The notes under the pieces: generated by a model | What the model saw: only the letters and a program-made list of their open reading frames with translations | Told to the model about the DNA's origin: nothing | Databases searched by the model: none | Assembly: GCF_003627815.1 (NCBI RefSeq) | Contig: NZ_CP032698.1 | Location: 5,332,001-5,396,000 of the forward strand | Source of the DNA: Streptomyces hundungensis | GTDB taxonomy: Bacteria > Actinomycetota > Actinomycetes > Streptomycetales > Streptomycetaceae | Direction: 5' to 3' | Length of the DNA: 64,000 nucleotides | Position numbers and translations under genes: made by a program | Shown here: piece by piece, positions 9,889-19,124 of the stretch | How the letters are laid out: the number at the start of each line of letters is the position of its first letter | Position numbering within the stretch: position 1 is the stretch's first letter

Positions 9889-10080
9889 CTTGGGGTGCGA
9901 TTCGTACTGAGTACGTGTTCGGTCCGCTTGGGCCGGGCGAGCTGATCTGTGCCCGGGCCGTCACGGGCCGTCCTTGGGGTGCGATTCGTACTGAGTACGT
10001 TGTCGGCCCGCTCGGTCTGCTCGGGCCGGGCGGGCTGTTCTGCGCCCGCGGCCTCACGCGCCGTCCTCCGGGCGGGATTC
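9889..10080. repeat. 84-bp tandem repeat with palindromic core
   Basis: Two copies start at 9889 and 9973, exactly 84 bp apart. Each carries TTGGGGTGCGATTCGTACTG and then AGTACGT, so that CGTACT-G-AGTACG forms a palindrome. A degenerate third copy begins around 10060 and runs into the 3' end of the SsgA-like gene. It lies between two convergent genes and could act as a terminator region or be an expanded mini-repeat. Confidence 0.75.
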
Positions 10081-10542
10081 GTCCGAGGGCCACGGGTCGC
10101 GCAGCCACAGCTCGTCGGTGCCGCGTCCGGTGGCCGGCGCCAGCAACTCGGCGAGGCCGTCGTCGATGCCGAGCCGCTCGGTCTCGGACCCCGGCGGCAC
10201 CGCCCGCAGCGTCCGCTCCAGCCACGCCGAGACCTGGGCGGACGGCGCCTCCAGCAGCGCGTCGCCGTCCGGTGAGCTCAGCGCCATCAGGACCACGTTG
10301 CGCCCCTCCACCTTCGTCGGCCAGATCCGTACGTCCCCGTGCCCGCACGGCCTGAACACCCCCTCGACGAGCAGCTCGCGCGCGAAGGTCCAGTGCACGG
10401 GGGTTTCCGAGCCGACGTGGAAGGTGATGTGCACGGCGTAGGGGTCGTCGGTGCGGTAGGTGAGCCGGGCCGGTACGGGGATGCTGCGCTCGGGCGACAG
10501 CACCAGCTTGAGCTCCAGTTCGCGTTCCACGACGGTCTGCAT
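10054..10542 (-). CDS. ssgG: SsgA-like sporulation/cell-division protein (probable SsgG)
   Basis: 162 residues. The protein follows the SsgA/SsgB pattern closely: N-terminal VERELELKLVLSPERSIPVPA, then DPYAVHITFH, FARELLVEGVFRPCG, DVRIWP and ALSSPDGDALLEAP. SALPs help position septa and control peptidoglycan during sporulation in streptomycetes. Compared with SsgB it has a longer C-terminal tail of about 25 residues. The symbol is inferred mainly from the neighbourhood (next to the FAD oxidase, TPR gene and hppD), which fits the position of ssgG in the core Streptomyces chromosome. The SALP family call is secure; the paralogue name is less so. A GAGGG SD precedes the ATG. Confidence 0.8.
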   Translation of the reverse strand: MQTVVERELELKLVLSPERSIPVPARLTYRTDDPYAVHITFHVGSETPVHWTFARELLVEGVFRPCGHGDVRIWPTKVEGRNVVLMALSSPDGDALLEAPSAQVSAWLERTLRAVPPGSETERLGIDDGLAELLAPATGRGTDELWLRDPWPSDESRPEDGA

Positions 10543-10650
10543 GTGGCGTCCCTCTTCTCTTCCCTGTACGGGGCGGTACGGGAGCCCGGGGTGGGCCGTA
10601 TCGGGTGAGAGCGGGTTGCGGGGCGGGCATTACGCGACTCCGGGTAAGTT

Positions 10651-11290
10651 TTTTGGGGCTGCGCCCCAAGCCCGGCGGGTCCGCCCACCCGCCCACCCGT
10701 GCAGGGGGTTGGTTGGTTCCGGCCCCTGGGGCTCCGCCCCAGACCCCACGGGTTTTCCCACCCGCCCACCCGTGCGGCGGGTTGAAGGGTTCGGCCCCTG
10801 GGGCTGCGCCCCAGACCCCCGCGGGGGCTCTGCCCCCTGCACCCCCGTTCGCGCCTGAACGGCGCTCGTCCTCAATCTCCCCCAAGGCCTTAAGGGCCAG
10901 GGGGGACCCCCATGACGGGCTGGGGTGCCGGCCAGCACCGAGCACTTAAGGGGCGCGGGGAACTGCGCGACCAGCCACCCCCGGCCCGCAGACGAAAACG
11001 GGTTCTTCAAAAGCGACCACGGCCCGCAGGCCAAGAACGGGGTTAGGGGCGCGAGGAACTGCGCGAGAAGCGACCACGGCCCGCACACGAAAGGGGGTTT
11101 TGGGGGCGCGGGGAACTGCGCGACCAGCCCCATGCGGCCCGCACACGGAAGGGGTTGGAGGCCGAGGCGCGGCCAGGACCCGCACGCGGAAGGGGGCCGG
11201 GGGCGCGAGGCCCGGGCAGGGCCCGCACGCGGGAGGGGGCTAGCGGCGCGGGAGGGGGCCGGGGGCGCGGGCGCAGGGTTGGGGGTGCCC
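10651..11290. repeat. gene-free array of Streptomyces intergenic repeats
   Basis: About 640 bp with no credible gene. The left part has three hairpin-forming GGGGCTGCGCCCC-like units separated by CCCACCCGCCCACCCGTGC (near 10660, 10725 and 10795). The right part has at least three copies of GGCGCGGGGAACTGCGCGAC followed by CGGCCCGCA (near 10955, 11045 and 11105). The last family is a short repeat I recognise as common between Streptomyces genes. Apparent long reading frames through here are low-complexity and lie inside the repeats. Confidence 0.75.
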
Positions 11291-11294
11291 GCCG

Positions 11295-12473
11295 TTACGG
11301 GGGCCCCGAGCCGTTTAGCCAGGTTGCGCCGTATACCGCCGACGCCACCGACAGCGCCCCCACCACCCCCACCGCCCCCACCCCCCGCATTCGGGAAAGC
11401 GCGACCGCCACCGGCAGCAGCAGAGGGAACGCGGGCAGCAGCAACCGCGGCTTGGAGCCGAAGTAGCCCGAGGAGCACAGCGCCAGGGCCATGACGATGC
11501 CTGTGTAGACGAGCAGGGGCAGCGGCTGGCCGCCCCGCACGCACGCCCCGTACGCCCAGAGCGCCAGCGCCGTGCCCGCGATCATGCCGAGCCCGGCGAG
11601 TACGACGGGCCAGCCGCCGAGGTGGTCCACGATGAACTTCCCGTAAGCGAGGCCCCCGTCGAAGCCGTTGCCCCACTCGGCCTGCACGTGCAGATAGCCG
11701 AAGACGCTTCCTCGCCGGGCGCCGACCCAGAGCACATAGCCGGCCGCGCCGAGCGGCGCGAGCACCGCCCCGGTGAGCAGCCGCGCGTCCACGCGCCGGG
11801 TGCGTCGCGCCTCGACGACGGCCCCCGCCCACAGCGCGGCCGCGACCGCGAGTCCCACCGGGCGGGTGAGCCCCGCGAGGGAGGCGAGCAGCCCGGCCTC
11901 GACCCAGCGCCGCCGGAGCACCGCGTACAGCGCCCAGGCGGCCAGCGCGGTGAACAGGGCCTCGCTGTACGCCATCGACTGCACGATCCCGACCGGAACG
12001 GCCGCCCACACCGCCGCGAGCAGCAGCCCGGCCCGGTGACCGTGCAGGTGACGGCCCGTCAGATACAGGGCCCACGCGGCGAGCGGTCCCGCGACCGCGC
12101 TGACCAGCAGACCCGCGTCGCCGGGGCCGAGCGGGGTCACCGCGGCGAGGGCCTGTTCGAGCCAGGGGAGCAGCGGGAAGAACGCGAGGTCGGACAGGAC
12201 CCTGCCGTCGGGCGCGGTCAGCGTGAAGTCGTAACCCGACTCCACGACCCGCACGTACCAGAGCGAGTCCCAGCGCGCCGACAGCAACGCGTGGGCGTCC
12301 TTGTCGTTGGCCCGGGACCACAGGACGAGGGCGAGGAGGCCGAGCGCGCGGATCGCGGCGAAGGCTCCGACCGCCGACCAGGCGCGCCGTGCCACGGGCG
12401 CCGCTGAGGAGAGGGCCGCCGAGGAGAGGGCCGCCCGTTCGCCGCGGCCGGTCGGGCCAAGCCCCACGCTCAT
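11295..12473 (-). CDS. polytopic membrane glycosyltransferase-like protein (PIG-V/mannosyltransferase type)
   Basis: 392 residues from ATG 12471-12473. About nine to ten hydrophobic helices. An extracytoplasmic loop after the first helix carries ARWDSLWYVRVVESGYD, the acidic/aromatic signature of GT-C type mannosyltransferases such as PIG-V, and a later loop carries QAEWGNGF. Likely transfers a sugar from a polyprenyl-phosphate donor to an exported acceptor (protein or lipid). Acceptor unknown. It stands alone, upstream of a divergent RDD gene. Confidence 0.75.
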   Translation of the reverse strand: MSVGLGPTGRGERAALSSAALSSAAPVARRAWSAVGAFAAIRALGLLALVLWSRANDKDAHALLSARWDSLWYVRVVESGYDFTLTAPDGRVLSDLAFFPLLPWLEQALAAVTPLGPGDAGLLVSAVAGPLAAWALYLTGRHLHGHRAGLLLAAVWAAVPVGIVQSMAYSEALFTALAAWALYAVLRRRWVEAGLLASLAGLTRPVGLAVAAALWAGAVVEARRTRRVDARLLTGAVLAPLGAAGYVLWVGARRGSVFGYLHVQAEWGNGFDGGLAYGKFIVDHLGGWPVVLAGLGMIAGTALALWAYGACVRGGQPLPLLVYTGIVMALALCSSGYFGSKPRLLLPAFPLLLPVAVALSRMRGVGAVGVVGALSVASAVYGATWLNGSGPP

Positions 12474-12857
12474 CGCCCACTCGCCTTCCTGACCGACCGG
12501 GCCGGGTGCACCAGTTCGAACCGCAACGACTGTACGCACCGGCGCACCCCCGCCGTGCGGCCCGGTCCGGTATCACACGCGGCCCGCGCATCGCTCGTAC
12601 GCGGGCTTCCTGCCCGGCTTCCCCCCACCGGGCCCCGGGTTCTTGGTTAGGGTCGCTCCGACGGGACCGGTCGGGCGCCGGGGTTTTCGACGTGCTGGGC
12701 GGCGTCCGGCACGTACCGGGGCACCACGGTTCGGCGGGACCCGTCGAGCAGGCCCTAATGTCCTCCTGGGACAAGCGGAAGCGCGCGGTCGGCACCCGGT
12801 CCGGCCGGTGTTCCGCGGCAGAGGTCAACTGTGGTGGATCGAAACGGAGTTGGGGAC

Positions 12858-14483
12858 ATGGCGACGGTTCCTTCTGACAGCGACGGGAGCGGAGCCCGGG
12901 AAGGGTATTACCCGGACCCGTCCATTCCCGGATATGTCCGGTACTGGAACGGGGTCTCCTGGGTGCCCGGCACGAGCCGGCCGGCCCCCGCCGCGGGTGA
13001 GGCGCCGCCCACCCCGCCGCTCGGCGCCACCCCCGCCCCGGCCCCCTCGCTCGCCGCCGCGCCGCCCGTCACGGCCGCCCTCGCCGAGGAGACGGGCCCG
13101 GTCTTCCTCGACGAGCCCGAGGCCTCGCCCGCCTCCGCGCAGGGCTCCGCCGCGCCGCAGCCCGCCTGGCACGCGGACGCCGCCCACCAGTCCGGCTTCG
13201 GCGGCGACCAGGACCGTCGGGTCTCCTGGGGCCAGTCGGTCGATGGGCGCGCGCTCCCGGAGTCGGCCGACCCGCGGCAGTTGCCCGACCCCCGCCGTCT
13301 GCCCGACCCCCGCCGCGCGGAGCCCGCACGGCCCACGCCCACCGGCCCCTCGACCGGCCCCTCCACCGGCCCCTCGACCGGCCCTTCGACCGGCCCTTCG
13401 ACCGGCCCTTCGACCGGCCCTTCGACCGGCCCTTCGACCGGCTCCTCGACCGGTCCCTTCGGGGACCCCGCGCGGCCCGCCGGCACCGTGCCGCACCAGA
13501 GCCCTCAACAGTCCGCCCAGTTTGCCCAGTCTGCGAACGCCGCCCAGTCTGCGAACGCCGCGCACCCCGCACCCTCCGCTCACTCCGCGAACTCGGCCCG
13601 AGCCGCGCGACCCGCCCAGCCCATCCAGTCGGCCCCGCCCATCCAGCCGGCCGCCCCGTTCGCCGGGACCGTGCCGCCGACGGCCGTCGAGCCGGCTCCC
13701 GTACGGCCCCAACTGCCCACCCCCGCCGACCCCGTCGTCGCCGCGCCGACAAGCCCCGCGTACTCCGCGCCCGCGACCCCACAGCCCCAGCCCGCCCAGC
13801 CCGCCCAGCCCGGTCCCGTCGAGCCCCACCCCGGCCTACCCGGGTCGCCGATGACGGACGGGCCCGGGGGAGGGGCCGCGTCCTGGGCGCAGCAGGTGCA
13901 CCGGCTCGCGCAGCCCGACGCGCAGGCGCAGGAGCCGGTCGTACCGTGGAAGCCCCCGGTCGACGACCCGTTCCTGCGGGCCGCCCGGGAGCAGGCCTCG
14001 GCCAGACCCGCCGGCCTGGTCAGACGGCTGATCGCGCGGCTCGTCGACACCGCGCTGCTCGGCGCCCTGGTCGCGGGCCTCGCCGTACCGCTCCTGGCCC
14101 GGGTCGCCGACCACGTCCAGCAGAAGATCGACGCGGCGAAGCTGTCGGGGCAGACGGTCACCGTCTACCTCCTGGACGGCACGACGGCCGGCCTCCTCGG
14201 CATCGTCCTCGGCGCGTTCCTCCTCCTCGGCCTGCTGTACGAGGCGCTGCCCACCGCCAAGTGGGGCCGCACGCTCGGCAAGAGGCTGTGCGGGGTGCAG
14301 GTGCGCGGCATCGAGTCGTACGAGCCGCCGACGTTCGGCCAGGCGGTGCGCCGCTGGCTCGTCCACGGTGTGCTCGGGCTGCTCGTGATCGGCGTGGTCA
14401 ACGTCGCGTGGTGCCTGTTCGACCGCCCCTGGCGCCAGTGCTGGCACGACAAGGCGGCCCACACCTTCGTGGCGCAGGGATGA
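12858..14483 (+). CDS. DUF2510-RDD membrane protein with expanded GPST repeat linker
   Basis: 541 residues from ATG 12858 (GGAG nine bases upstream); an in-frame upstream start at 12831 lacks an SD. Residues ~14-40 are a DUF2510 motif (GYYPDPSIPGYVRYWNG, then WVPG). A ~330-residue Pro/Ala/Ser-rich linker follows, including a (GPST)n run. The C-terminal ~150 residues are an RDD domain starting at GLVRRLIARLVD, with two hydrophobic helix pairs and GRTLGKRLCGVQV. RDD proteins are membrane proteins of mostly unknown function. It is followed by a second RDD gene 145 bp downstream. Confidence 0.85.
   Translation: MATVPSDSDGSGAREGYYPDPSIPGYVRYWNGVSWVPGTSRPAPAAGEAPPTPPLGATPAPAPSLAAAPPVTAALAEETGPVFLDEPEASPASAQGSAAPQPAWHADAAHQSGFGGDQDRRVSWGQSVDGRALPESADPRQLPDPRRLPDPRRAEPARPTPTGPSTGPSTGPSTGPSTGPSTGPSTGPSTGPSTGSSTGPFGDPARPAGTVPHQSPQQSAQFAQSANAAQSANAAHPAPSAHSANSARAARPAQPIQSAPPIQPAAPFAGTVPPTAVEPAPVRPQLPTPADPVVAAPTSPAYSAPATPQPQPAQPAQPGPVEPHPGLPGSPMTDGPGGGAASWAQQVHRLAQPDAQAQEPVVPWKPPVDDPFLRAAREQASARPAGLVRRLIARLVDTALLGALVAGLAVPLLARVADHVQQKIDAAKLSGQTVTVYLLDGTTAGLLGIVLGAFLLLGLLYEALPTAKWGRTLGKRLCGVQVRGIESYEPPTFGQAVRRWLVHGVLGLLVIGVVNVAWCLFDRPWRQCWHDKAAHTFVAQG
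13341..13456. repeat. 12-bp tandem repeat encoding (GPST)n
   Basis: About nine to ten in-frame copies of a 12-bp unit close to ACCGGCCCTTCG. Middle copies are identical to one another while the outer ones vary at third positions, suggesting recent expansion. It encodes Gly-Pro-Ser-Thr repeats in the linker of the DUF2510-RDD protein. Confidence 0.9.
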
Positions 14484-14628
14484 CTCCGAGCCCCGGCCCG
14501 TTCGCGGCGCGGGGGGTGGGGGGCGGGGTCCGCGGGAGGGGCCGGCCTCTTCGGGGGCGGGGGGCGAGCCTCCCCCGAACGGCGTCCCTCCGGTCGCGGT
14601 CGCCACGCGCGCGCGTTGCACTACCGGC

Positions 14629-15468
14629 ATGAGTACCGATCAGCCGCCGCCCGGTCAGCCGCCCGAGGACGACCCGTTCCTCAAGAAGCCGTCAGAGCCT
14701 CCGCGGAGCGGTTCTCCCTACGGCGGCACGCAGCCGCCCCCGGGACGGCCGCCCGGTGACTCCCCCTACGGTGCGGGCCCGCCGTCCGGCGGTGACGGCC
14801 CGTACGGCGCCCCGCCTCCGCCGTCCGGCGCGGGTGGCCCGTACGGCGCCCCGCCTCCGCGGTCCGGCGCGGGTGGCCCGTACGGCGGGCCGCCTCCCCC
14901 CGGTGGCGGTTCGCCGTACGGCAGCGCCCCGCCACCGCCCTCCGACCCCTACGGAGGTCAGTACGGCGGTGTCGACCCGCTGGCCGGGATGCCGCCGCTC
15001 GCCGACTTCGGCAAGCGGTTCCTGGCCCGTTTCATCGACTTCCTCATCATCGCGATCCCGCTCGGCCTGATCGAGTGGGCGACCAGTAACCGGGTCGTCA
15101 TCTCCACCTCGGACAACGGCGACTCCGGTACCGAGGTGATCAGCAAGGCGTACTCCGGCAGCGGACTGCTCTGGCTGCTGATCACGCTCGTGGTCTACAT
15201 CGGCTACGACACCCTGATGGTGTCGAAGTCCGGGCAGACGCTCGGCAAGAAGCTGTTGGGGCTGCGGGTCGCGATGCTCAACGACGGGAGCGTGCCCACC
15301 ACCAACGCGGCGCTCGCCCGGGCGGCCGTGCTGTGGGCGCCGTTCGTGCTCTGCTGCTACTGCCTGTGGGACATCATCCTGGGCATCACGATCGTGACGG
15401 ACAAGCCGTACCGACAGGGCTGGCACGACAAGGCCGGCAAGACGGTGGTGGTCTCAACTCCGCAGTGA
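14629..15468 (+). CDS. RDD family membrane protein with proline/glycine-rich N-terminus
   Basis: 279 residues. Residues 1-125 are low-complexity, with repeated SPYGG/GGPYGAPPP units and no predicted structure. The C-terminal RDD domain begins near FGKRFLARFIDFLI and includes GQTLGKKLLGLRVA, with four hydrophobic helices. It ends in GWHDKAGKTVVV, almost the same ending as the upstream RDD protein (CWHDKAAHTFVA), so the two are paralogues. Its 3' end overlaps the convergent gene at 15454-15825 by 15 bp. Confidence 0.85.
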   Translation: MSTDQPPPGQPPEDDPFLKKPSEPPRSGSPYGGTQPPPGRPPGDSPYGAGPPSGGDGPYGAPPPPSGAGGPYGAPPPRSGAGGPYGGPPPPGGGSPYGSAPPPPSDPYGGQYGGVDPLAGMPPLADFGKRFLARFIDFLIIAIPLGLIEWATSNRVVISTSDNGDSGTEVISKAYSGSGLLWLLITLVVYIGYDTLMVSKSGQTLGKKLLGLRVAMLNDGSVPTTNAALARAAVLWAPFVLCCYCLWDIILGITIVTDKPYRQGWHDKAGKTVVVSTPQ

Positions 15469-15825
15469 GTGCTGGCGGGTCGACGCCCGCCGCTCGCGAG
15501 GGGCCGGAACGCTTCCCCACTGCCCCGACGGCGAGGCGGCGGCCCCCGCGGCGGACGTCTCGACGACGGCCGCACGGTTCACCGGTGCCGCACCCGCGGC
15601 CGGGACCGTGCGGCCGTCGGCGTTGGCGTGCGCATCGGCGCGCGTCCGGCGGGCCAGTGGCATGGGGACCGTCACGGCGACGAGCAGGCCGAGGAGGAGC
15701 GCGGCGAGGACGATGACCGCCACCCCGACGCCGGACTCGGTGCGGGAGAGCAACAGCATGGCGACGGTCGAGAAGACGACGGTGGCCGAACCGTAGGAGA
15801 GCTGTGCGGCAGTGGGACGCGGCAT
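15454..15825 (-). CDS. small hypothetical membrane protein
   Basis: 123 residues from ATG 15823-15825, with AGGAC about ten bases upstream. Two hydrophobic helices at the N-terminus (roughly residues 14-30 and 35-55, VAVIVLAALLLGLLVAVTV) are followed by a basic loop and a low-complexity Ala/Ser-rich tail. No motif recognised. Tail-to-tail overlap with the second RDD gene. Confidence 0.65.
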   Translation of the reverse strand: MPRPTAAQLSYGSATVVFSTVAMLLLSRTESGVGVAVIVLAALLLGLLVAVTVPMPLARRTRADAHANADGRTVPAAGAAPVNRAAVVETSAAGAAASPSGQWGSVPAPRERRASTRQHSLRS

Positions 15826-15843
15826 GGCGTTATCCGTCCTCAT

Positions 15844-16244
15844 GGTTCGGATAGGGGGTGAGCCTCTCGACCGTTCTCAACCGGCGGCGGGCCACCGGAT
15901 CGCACTGCCAAGCGACTCTACGTCGGTCCATGCCCGAGCGGAACTGTTGGTAAGCGTGACCTAACCCACGGTGCCGGTGCACAGGGGGCGCACGGAGTCA
16001 TTCCCCGAAGCGACCCCGTCCGGATGTCGAGATGTGTGCACCCGATGTCCCGGTCTGTTACCACATCCGTCACGTTCGGATAGCGGAACTCCACTTCTGC
16101 ATAATGTACTTGGCACGAACAAGTCAAGATCTGTCTTTTCCTTGGTAACTCCGGTCCAATGTCGTCACTTGAGACGCGTGTCGAGCACCGGAACCAGCCC
16201 CTCACCCCCCGGTTCGTGCCGGCCGCGGGGGAGGAAAACGTCAA
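15844..16244. other. intergenic region upstream of the M6 protease
   Basis: About 400 bp with no gene seen. It is more AT-rich than its surroundings between 16080 and 16170 (for example GTCTTTTCCTTGG), consistent with a regulated promoter for the secreted protease. No clear operator was identified. Confidence 0.5.
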
Positions 16245-18635
16245 GTGACCAGCAGCAGGAGGGCGGCCAGAGCCGCCGCCGTGCTCGTGGCCCTCGCCAC
16301 GGCCGGCGCCACGGGCTCGGCATACGCCACGGCCCAGGCCGACTCGAAGGCCCCGGCGCCCGTTCAGCGCCAGGACCCGTCGAGGGCCAACGGCCAGGAG
16401 CACAACCTCAAGGGCCCGTTCAGCGACCAGCAGGCCCAGCAGCGCCAGGCGGCGCTGGAGCAGGTGATCTCCGGCAAGAAGAAGGTCGAGAAGCGCGGCG
16501 CTTCCGACGTGGTCAAGCTCAGCGACAAGAAGTACGTCGAGCTCGGCCGCGAGAAGACCGACAAGATCTTCACGATTCTGGTGGAGTTCGGCGACCAGGT
16601 CGACAACACCACGATGTACGACCCGGACGGCCCCGACGGCCCCAAGCCGCCGCAGCCGAAGTACGGGGGCACCCCCGGCCCGGCGCACAACCAGATAGCC
16701 AAGCCGGACCGTTCGAAGGACAACTCGACGGCCTGGCAGGCGGATTACAACCAGAAGCACTTCCAGGACCTGTACTTCGGTACGGGCAAGAACGTCAACT
16801 CGCTGAAGACGTACTACGAGAAGACGTCCTCGGGTCGCTACTCGGTCGACGGTCAGGTCACCGACTGGGTCAAGATCCCGTACAACGAGGCCCGTTACGG
16901 CTCCAACTACTGCGGCCAGACCAACTGCGCCAACGTGTGGGACACCGTCCGTGACGGCGTCAACGCCTGGGTCGCCGACCAGAAGGCCAAGGGCCAGACG
17001 GACGCGCAGATCAAGGCGACCCTGGGTCAGTACGACCAGTGGGACCGCAACGACTACAACAACAACGGCAACTTCAACGAGCCCGACGGCTACATCGATC
17101 ACTTCCAGATCGTGCACGCCGGCGAGGACGAGTCCGCGGGCGGCGGCGCGCAGGCCACCAACGCCCTGTGGGCGCACCGCTGGTACGCCTACGGCACGGA
17201 CGCGGGCAAGACCGGCCCGGCCAACAACAAGGCCGGCGGCACCCAGATCGGCGACACCGGGATGTGGGTCGGCGACTACACGATGCAGCCGGAGAACGGC
17301 GGCCTCGGCGTCTTCGCGCACGAGTACGGCCACGACCTCGGTCTGCCGGACCTCTACGACACCACCAACACCGCCGAGAACTCGGTCGGTTTCTGGTCCC
17401 TGATGTCGGCGGGCTCCTGGCTCGGCACCGGCAAGGACTCCATCGGCGACCTGCCCGGCGACATGACCGCGTGGGACAAGCTCCAGCTCGGTTGGCTCGA
17501 CTACGCCTCGGTGAAGGCGGGTTCGAAGATCACCGCCAAGCTGGGCGTCTCGGAGTACAACACCAAGAACAACCAGGCGCTCGTCGTCGAGCTGCCCAAG
17601 AAGGAAGTCACCACCACCGTCGTCAAGCCCGTCGAGGGTTCGAAGCAGTGGTGGAGCGGCATGGGTGACAACCTCAACAACACCCTGACCCGCTCGGTCG
17701 ACCTCACCGGCAAGTCCAAGGCGTCCCTGGACCTCTCGGGCTGGTGGGACATCGAGAAGGACTACGACTTCCTCTACACCGAGGTCTCCACGGACGACGG
17801 CGCCAGCTGGAACGCGATCGACGGCACCGCCGACGGCAAGGCCATCACGCGCGACTCCAGCGACAAGCCGGCCCTGACCGACGCCTCGGGCGCGTACAAG
17901 AAGCTCTCGTACCCGCTCGACCAGTACGCGGGCCACAAGATCCAGCTCCGCTTCCGCTACCAGACGGACGGCGGCGCGGGCGGCAAGGGCTTCACCGCCG
18001 ACGCCATCAGCGTCACCGCCGACGGCACCGCGGTGGTCACCGACGGCGCCGAGGCCGGCGACAACGGCTGGGCGGCGAAGAACTTCACCCGCATCGGTGA
18101 GTCCTTCACCAACGACTACCCGCAGTACTACCTCGCGGAGAACCGCCAGTACGTCTCGTACGACACGACCCTCAAGGTCGGCCCGTACAACTTCGGCTTC
18201 TCCACGACCCGTCCGAGCTGGGTCGAGCACTACCCGTACCAGCGGGGCCTGCTCATCTGGCTCTGGGACACCTCCCAGAAGGACAACAACGTCTCGGCCC
18301 ACCCGGGCCAGGGCCTGATCCTGCCGGTCGACGCGCACGCCAAGCCGCTCAAGTGGGCCGACGGCACGCTGCTCCGCAACAAGATCCAGCCGTTCGACGC
18401 GCCGTTCAGCCAGTACCGGACGGACGCCTTCACGCTGCACAAGGCGGACGTGGCGACGAAGATCAAGTCGCAGGCCGGCGTCCCGGTCTTCGACGACCAC
18501 CAGGGCACGTACTGGTACGCCGAGAACCCGACGGGCAGCGTCAAGGTTCCTGACACCAAGACGCGGATCTCGATCGTCGACCAGCCGTGGAACGGTCAGA
18601 CGATCACGGTGAAGGTCGGCACCTCCACCAAGTAA
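16245..18635 (+). CDS. secreted M6-family metalloprotease (immune inhibitor A type)
   Basis: 796 residues from GTG 16245 (GAGGAAAACG upstream). A signal peptide at residues 1-31 (RRAARAAAVLVALATAGATG, ending near AYATAQA) directs export. A prodomain follows; the catalytic zinc motif HEYGHDLGLPD begins at about His359, with His363 the second ligand. The C-terminal ~300 residues contain a beta-rich domain with DYDFLYTEVSTDDGASW and a later GKGFTADAISV, as in InhA-type proteases. Extracellular protein degradation is the expected role. A terminator hairpin follows at 18661. It stands alone. Confidence 0.93.
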   Translation: MTSSRRAARAAAVLVALATAGATGSAYATAQADSKAPAPVQRQDPSRANGQEHNLKGPFSDQQAQQRQAALEQVISGKKKVEKRGASDVVKLSDKKYVELGREKTDKIFTILVEFGDQVDNTTMYDPDGPDGPKPPQPKYGGTPGPAHNQIAKPDRSKDNSTAWQADYNQKHFQDLYFGTGKNVNSLKTYYEKTSSGRYSVDGQVTDWVKIPYNEARYGSNYCGQTNCANVWDTVRDGVNAWVADQKAKGQTDAQIKATLGQYDQWDRNDYNNNGNFNEPDGYIDHFQIVHAGEDESAGGGAQATNALWAHRWYAYGTDAGKTGPANNKAGGTQIGDTGMWVGDYTMQPENGGLGVFAHEYGHDLGLPDLYDTTNTAENSVGFWSLMSAGSWLGTGKDSIGDLPGDMTAWDKLQLGWLDYASVKAGSKITAKLGVSEYNTKNNQALVVELPKKEVTTTVVKPVEGSKQWWSGMGDNLNNTLTRSVDLTGKSKASLDLSGWWDIEKDYDFLYTEVSTDDGASWNAIDGTADGKAITRDSSDKPALTDASGAYKKLSYPLDQYAGHKIQLRFRYQTDGGAGGKGFTADAISVTADGTAVVTDGAEAGDNGWAAKNFTRIGESFTNDYPQYYLAENRQYVSYDTTLKVGPYNFGFSTTRPSWVEHYPYQRGLLIWLWDTSQKDNNVSAHPGQGLILPVDAHAKPLKWADGTLLRNKIQPFDAPFSQYRTDAFTLHKADVATKIKSQAGVPVFDDHQGTYWYAENPTGSVKVPDTKTRISIVDQPWNGQTITVKVGTSTK

Positions 18636-18660
18636 TTGCTGAACCCGCAGGTCAAACCAT

Positions 18661-18696
18661 GATCGGCCGTCGCCCTCTAGCGGGCGGCGGCCGATC
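18661..18696 (+). terminator. terminator hairpin after the M6 protease
   Basis: A 14-bp stem (18661-18674 with 18683-18696; GATCGGCCGTCGCC against GGCGGCGGCCGATC, one G-T wobble) lies 25 bp after the protease stop, followed by GTGTTTAGG. Confidence 0.8.
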
Positions 18697-18794
18697 GTGT
18701 TTAGGTGCGTCCTACGAGTCCTTATTGACAGTGGGGTCGGCGCGGCACCGGTCGCGGGGCCCGACACAGCGTCTTGCAGGGGGAGTGGTCCGGC

Positions 18795-19094
18795 ATGCCC
18801 GGCGGAGGTTATTGCAAGTTGCCAGGCGGCAGCGTGGTCGTCGCCCTCACGCTGCCGAACCCGGCCGCGCCCGGCAGTGACGTGCGCGTCCTGGTGCACG
18901 CCGTCAACCGCGCCCGAGCCCTGACCAGGCTCCGCAACCTCGGGTTGCGCGCGGTCTATCTGCGCGGCCAGACCGAGCCGCCGACGCTGGACGAGATCAC
19001 CGCCGTCCTGCACCACCCCGACGGCCTGCTGTGGCGCACGGCCCCGGAGACCACCGAGGAGCTCTGGCACCCGATACGGGCGCTGCTGCGCTAG
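18795..19094 (+). CDS. conserved hypothetical protein (99 aa)
   Basis: 99 residues from ATG 18795, chosen because GGGGGAG lies about nine bases upstream; an in-frame ATG at 18774 is the alternative. The sequence looks like a small folded protein, with SVVVALTLPNPA, LVHAVNRARALTRLRNLGLRAVYLRG and a Trp-rich C-terminus. No signal peptide or membrane helix. Function not recognised. Convergent with pncA. Confidence 0.65.
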   Translation: MPGGGYCKLPGGSVVVALTLPNPAAPGSDVRVLVHAVNRARALTRLRNLGLRAVYLRGQTEPPTLDEITAVLHHPDGLLWRTAPETTEELWHPIRALLR

Positions 19095-19124
19095 CGGCGC
19101 CCCGCCCGTGGCGCGCGGCCCCGG

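Noticed and set aside
10630..12828. Long open frame across the repeat array and mannosyltransferase gene
   Set aside because: It runs through intergenic repeats and the wrong frame of a real gene.
13341..13456. Possible CRISPR-like array
   Set aside because: Units are 12 bp, in frame and without spacers; they encode the GPST linker.
16245..18635. M6 protease as an insect or host toxin
   Set aside because: Immune inhibitor A is only a family name; in streptomycetes these are common secreted proteases and nothing here suggests a pathogenic role.
15918..19070. Open frame of 1050 codons on the minus strand
   Set aside because: It is the antisense of the M6 protease; composition is low-complexity Val/Arg/Gly and shows no motif. 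GC-rich third positions keep antisense frames open.
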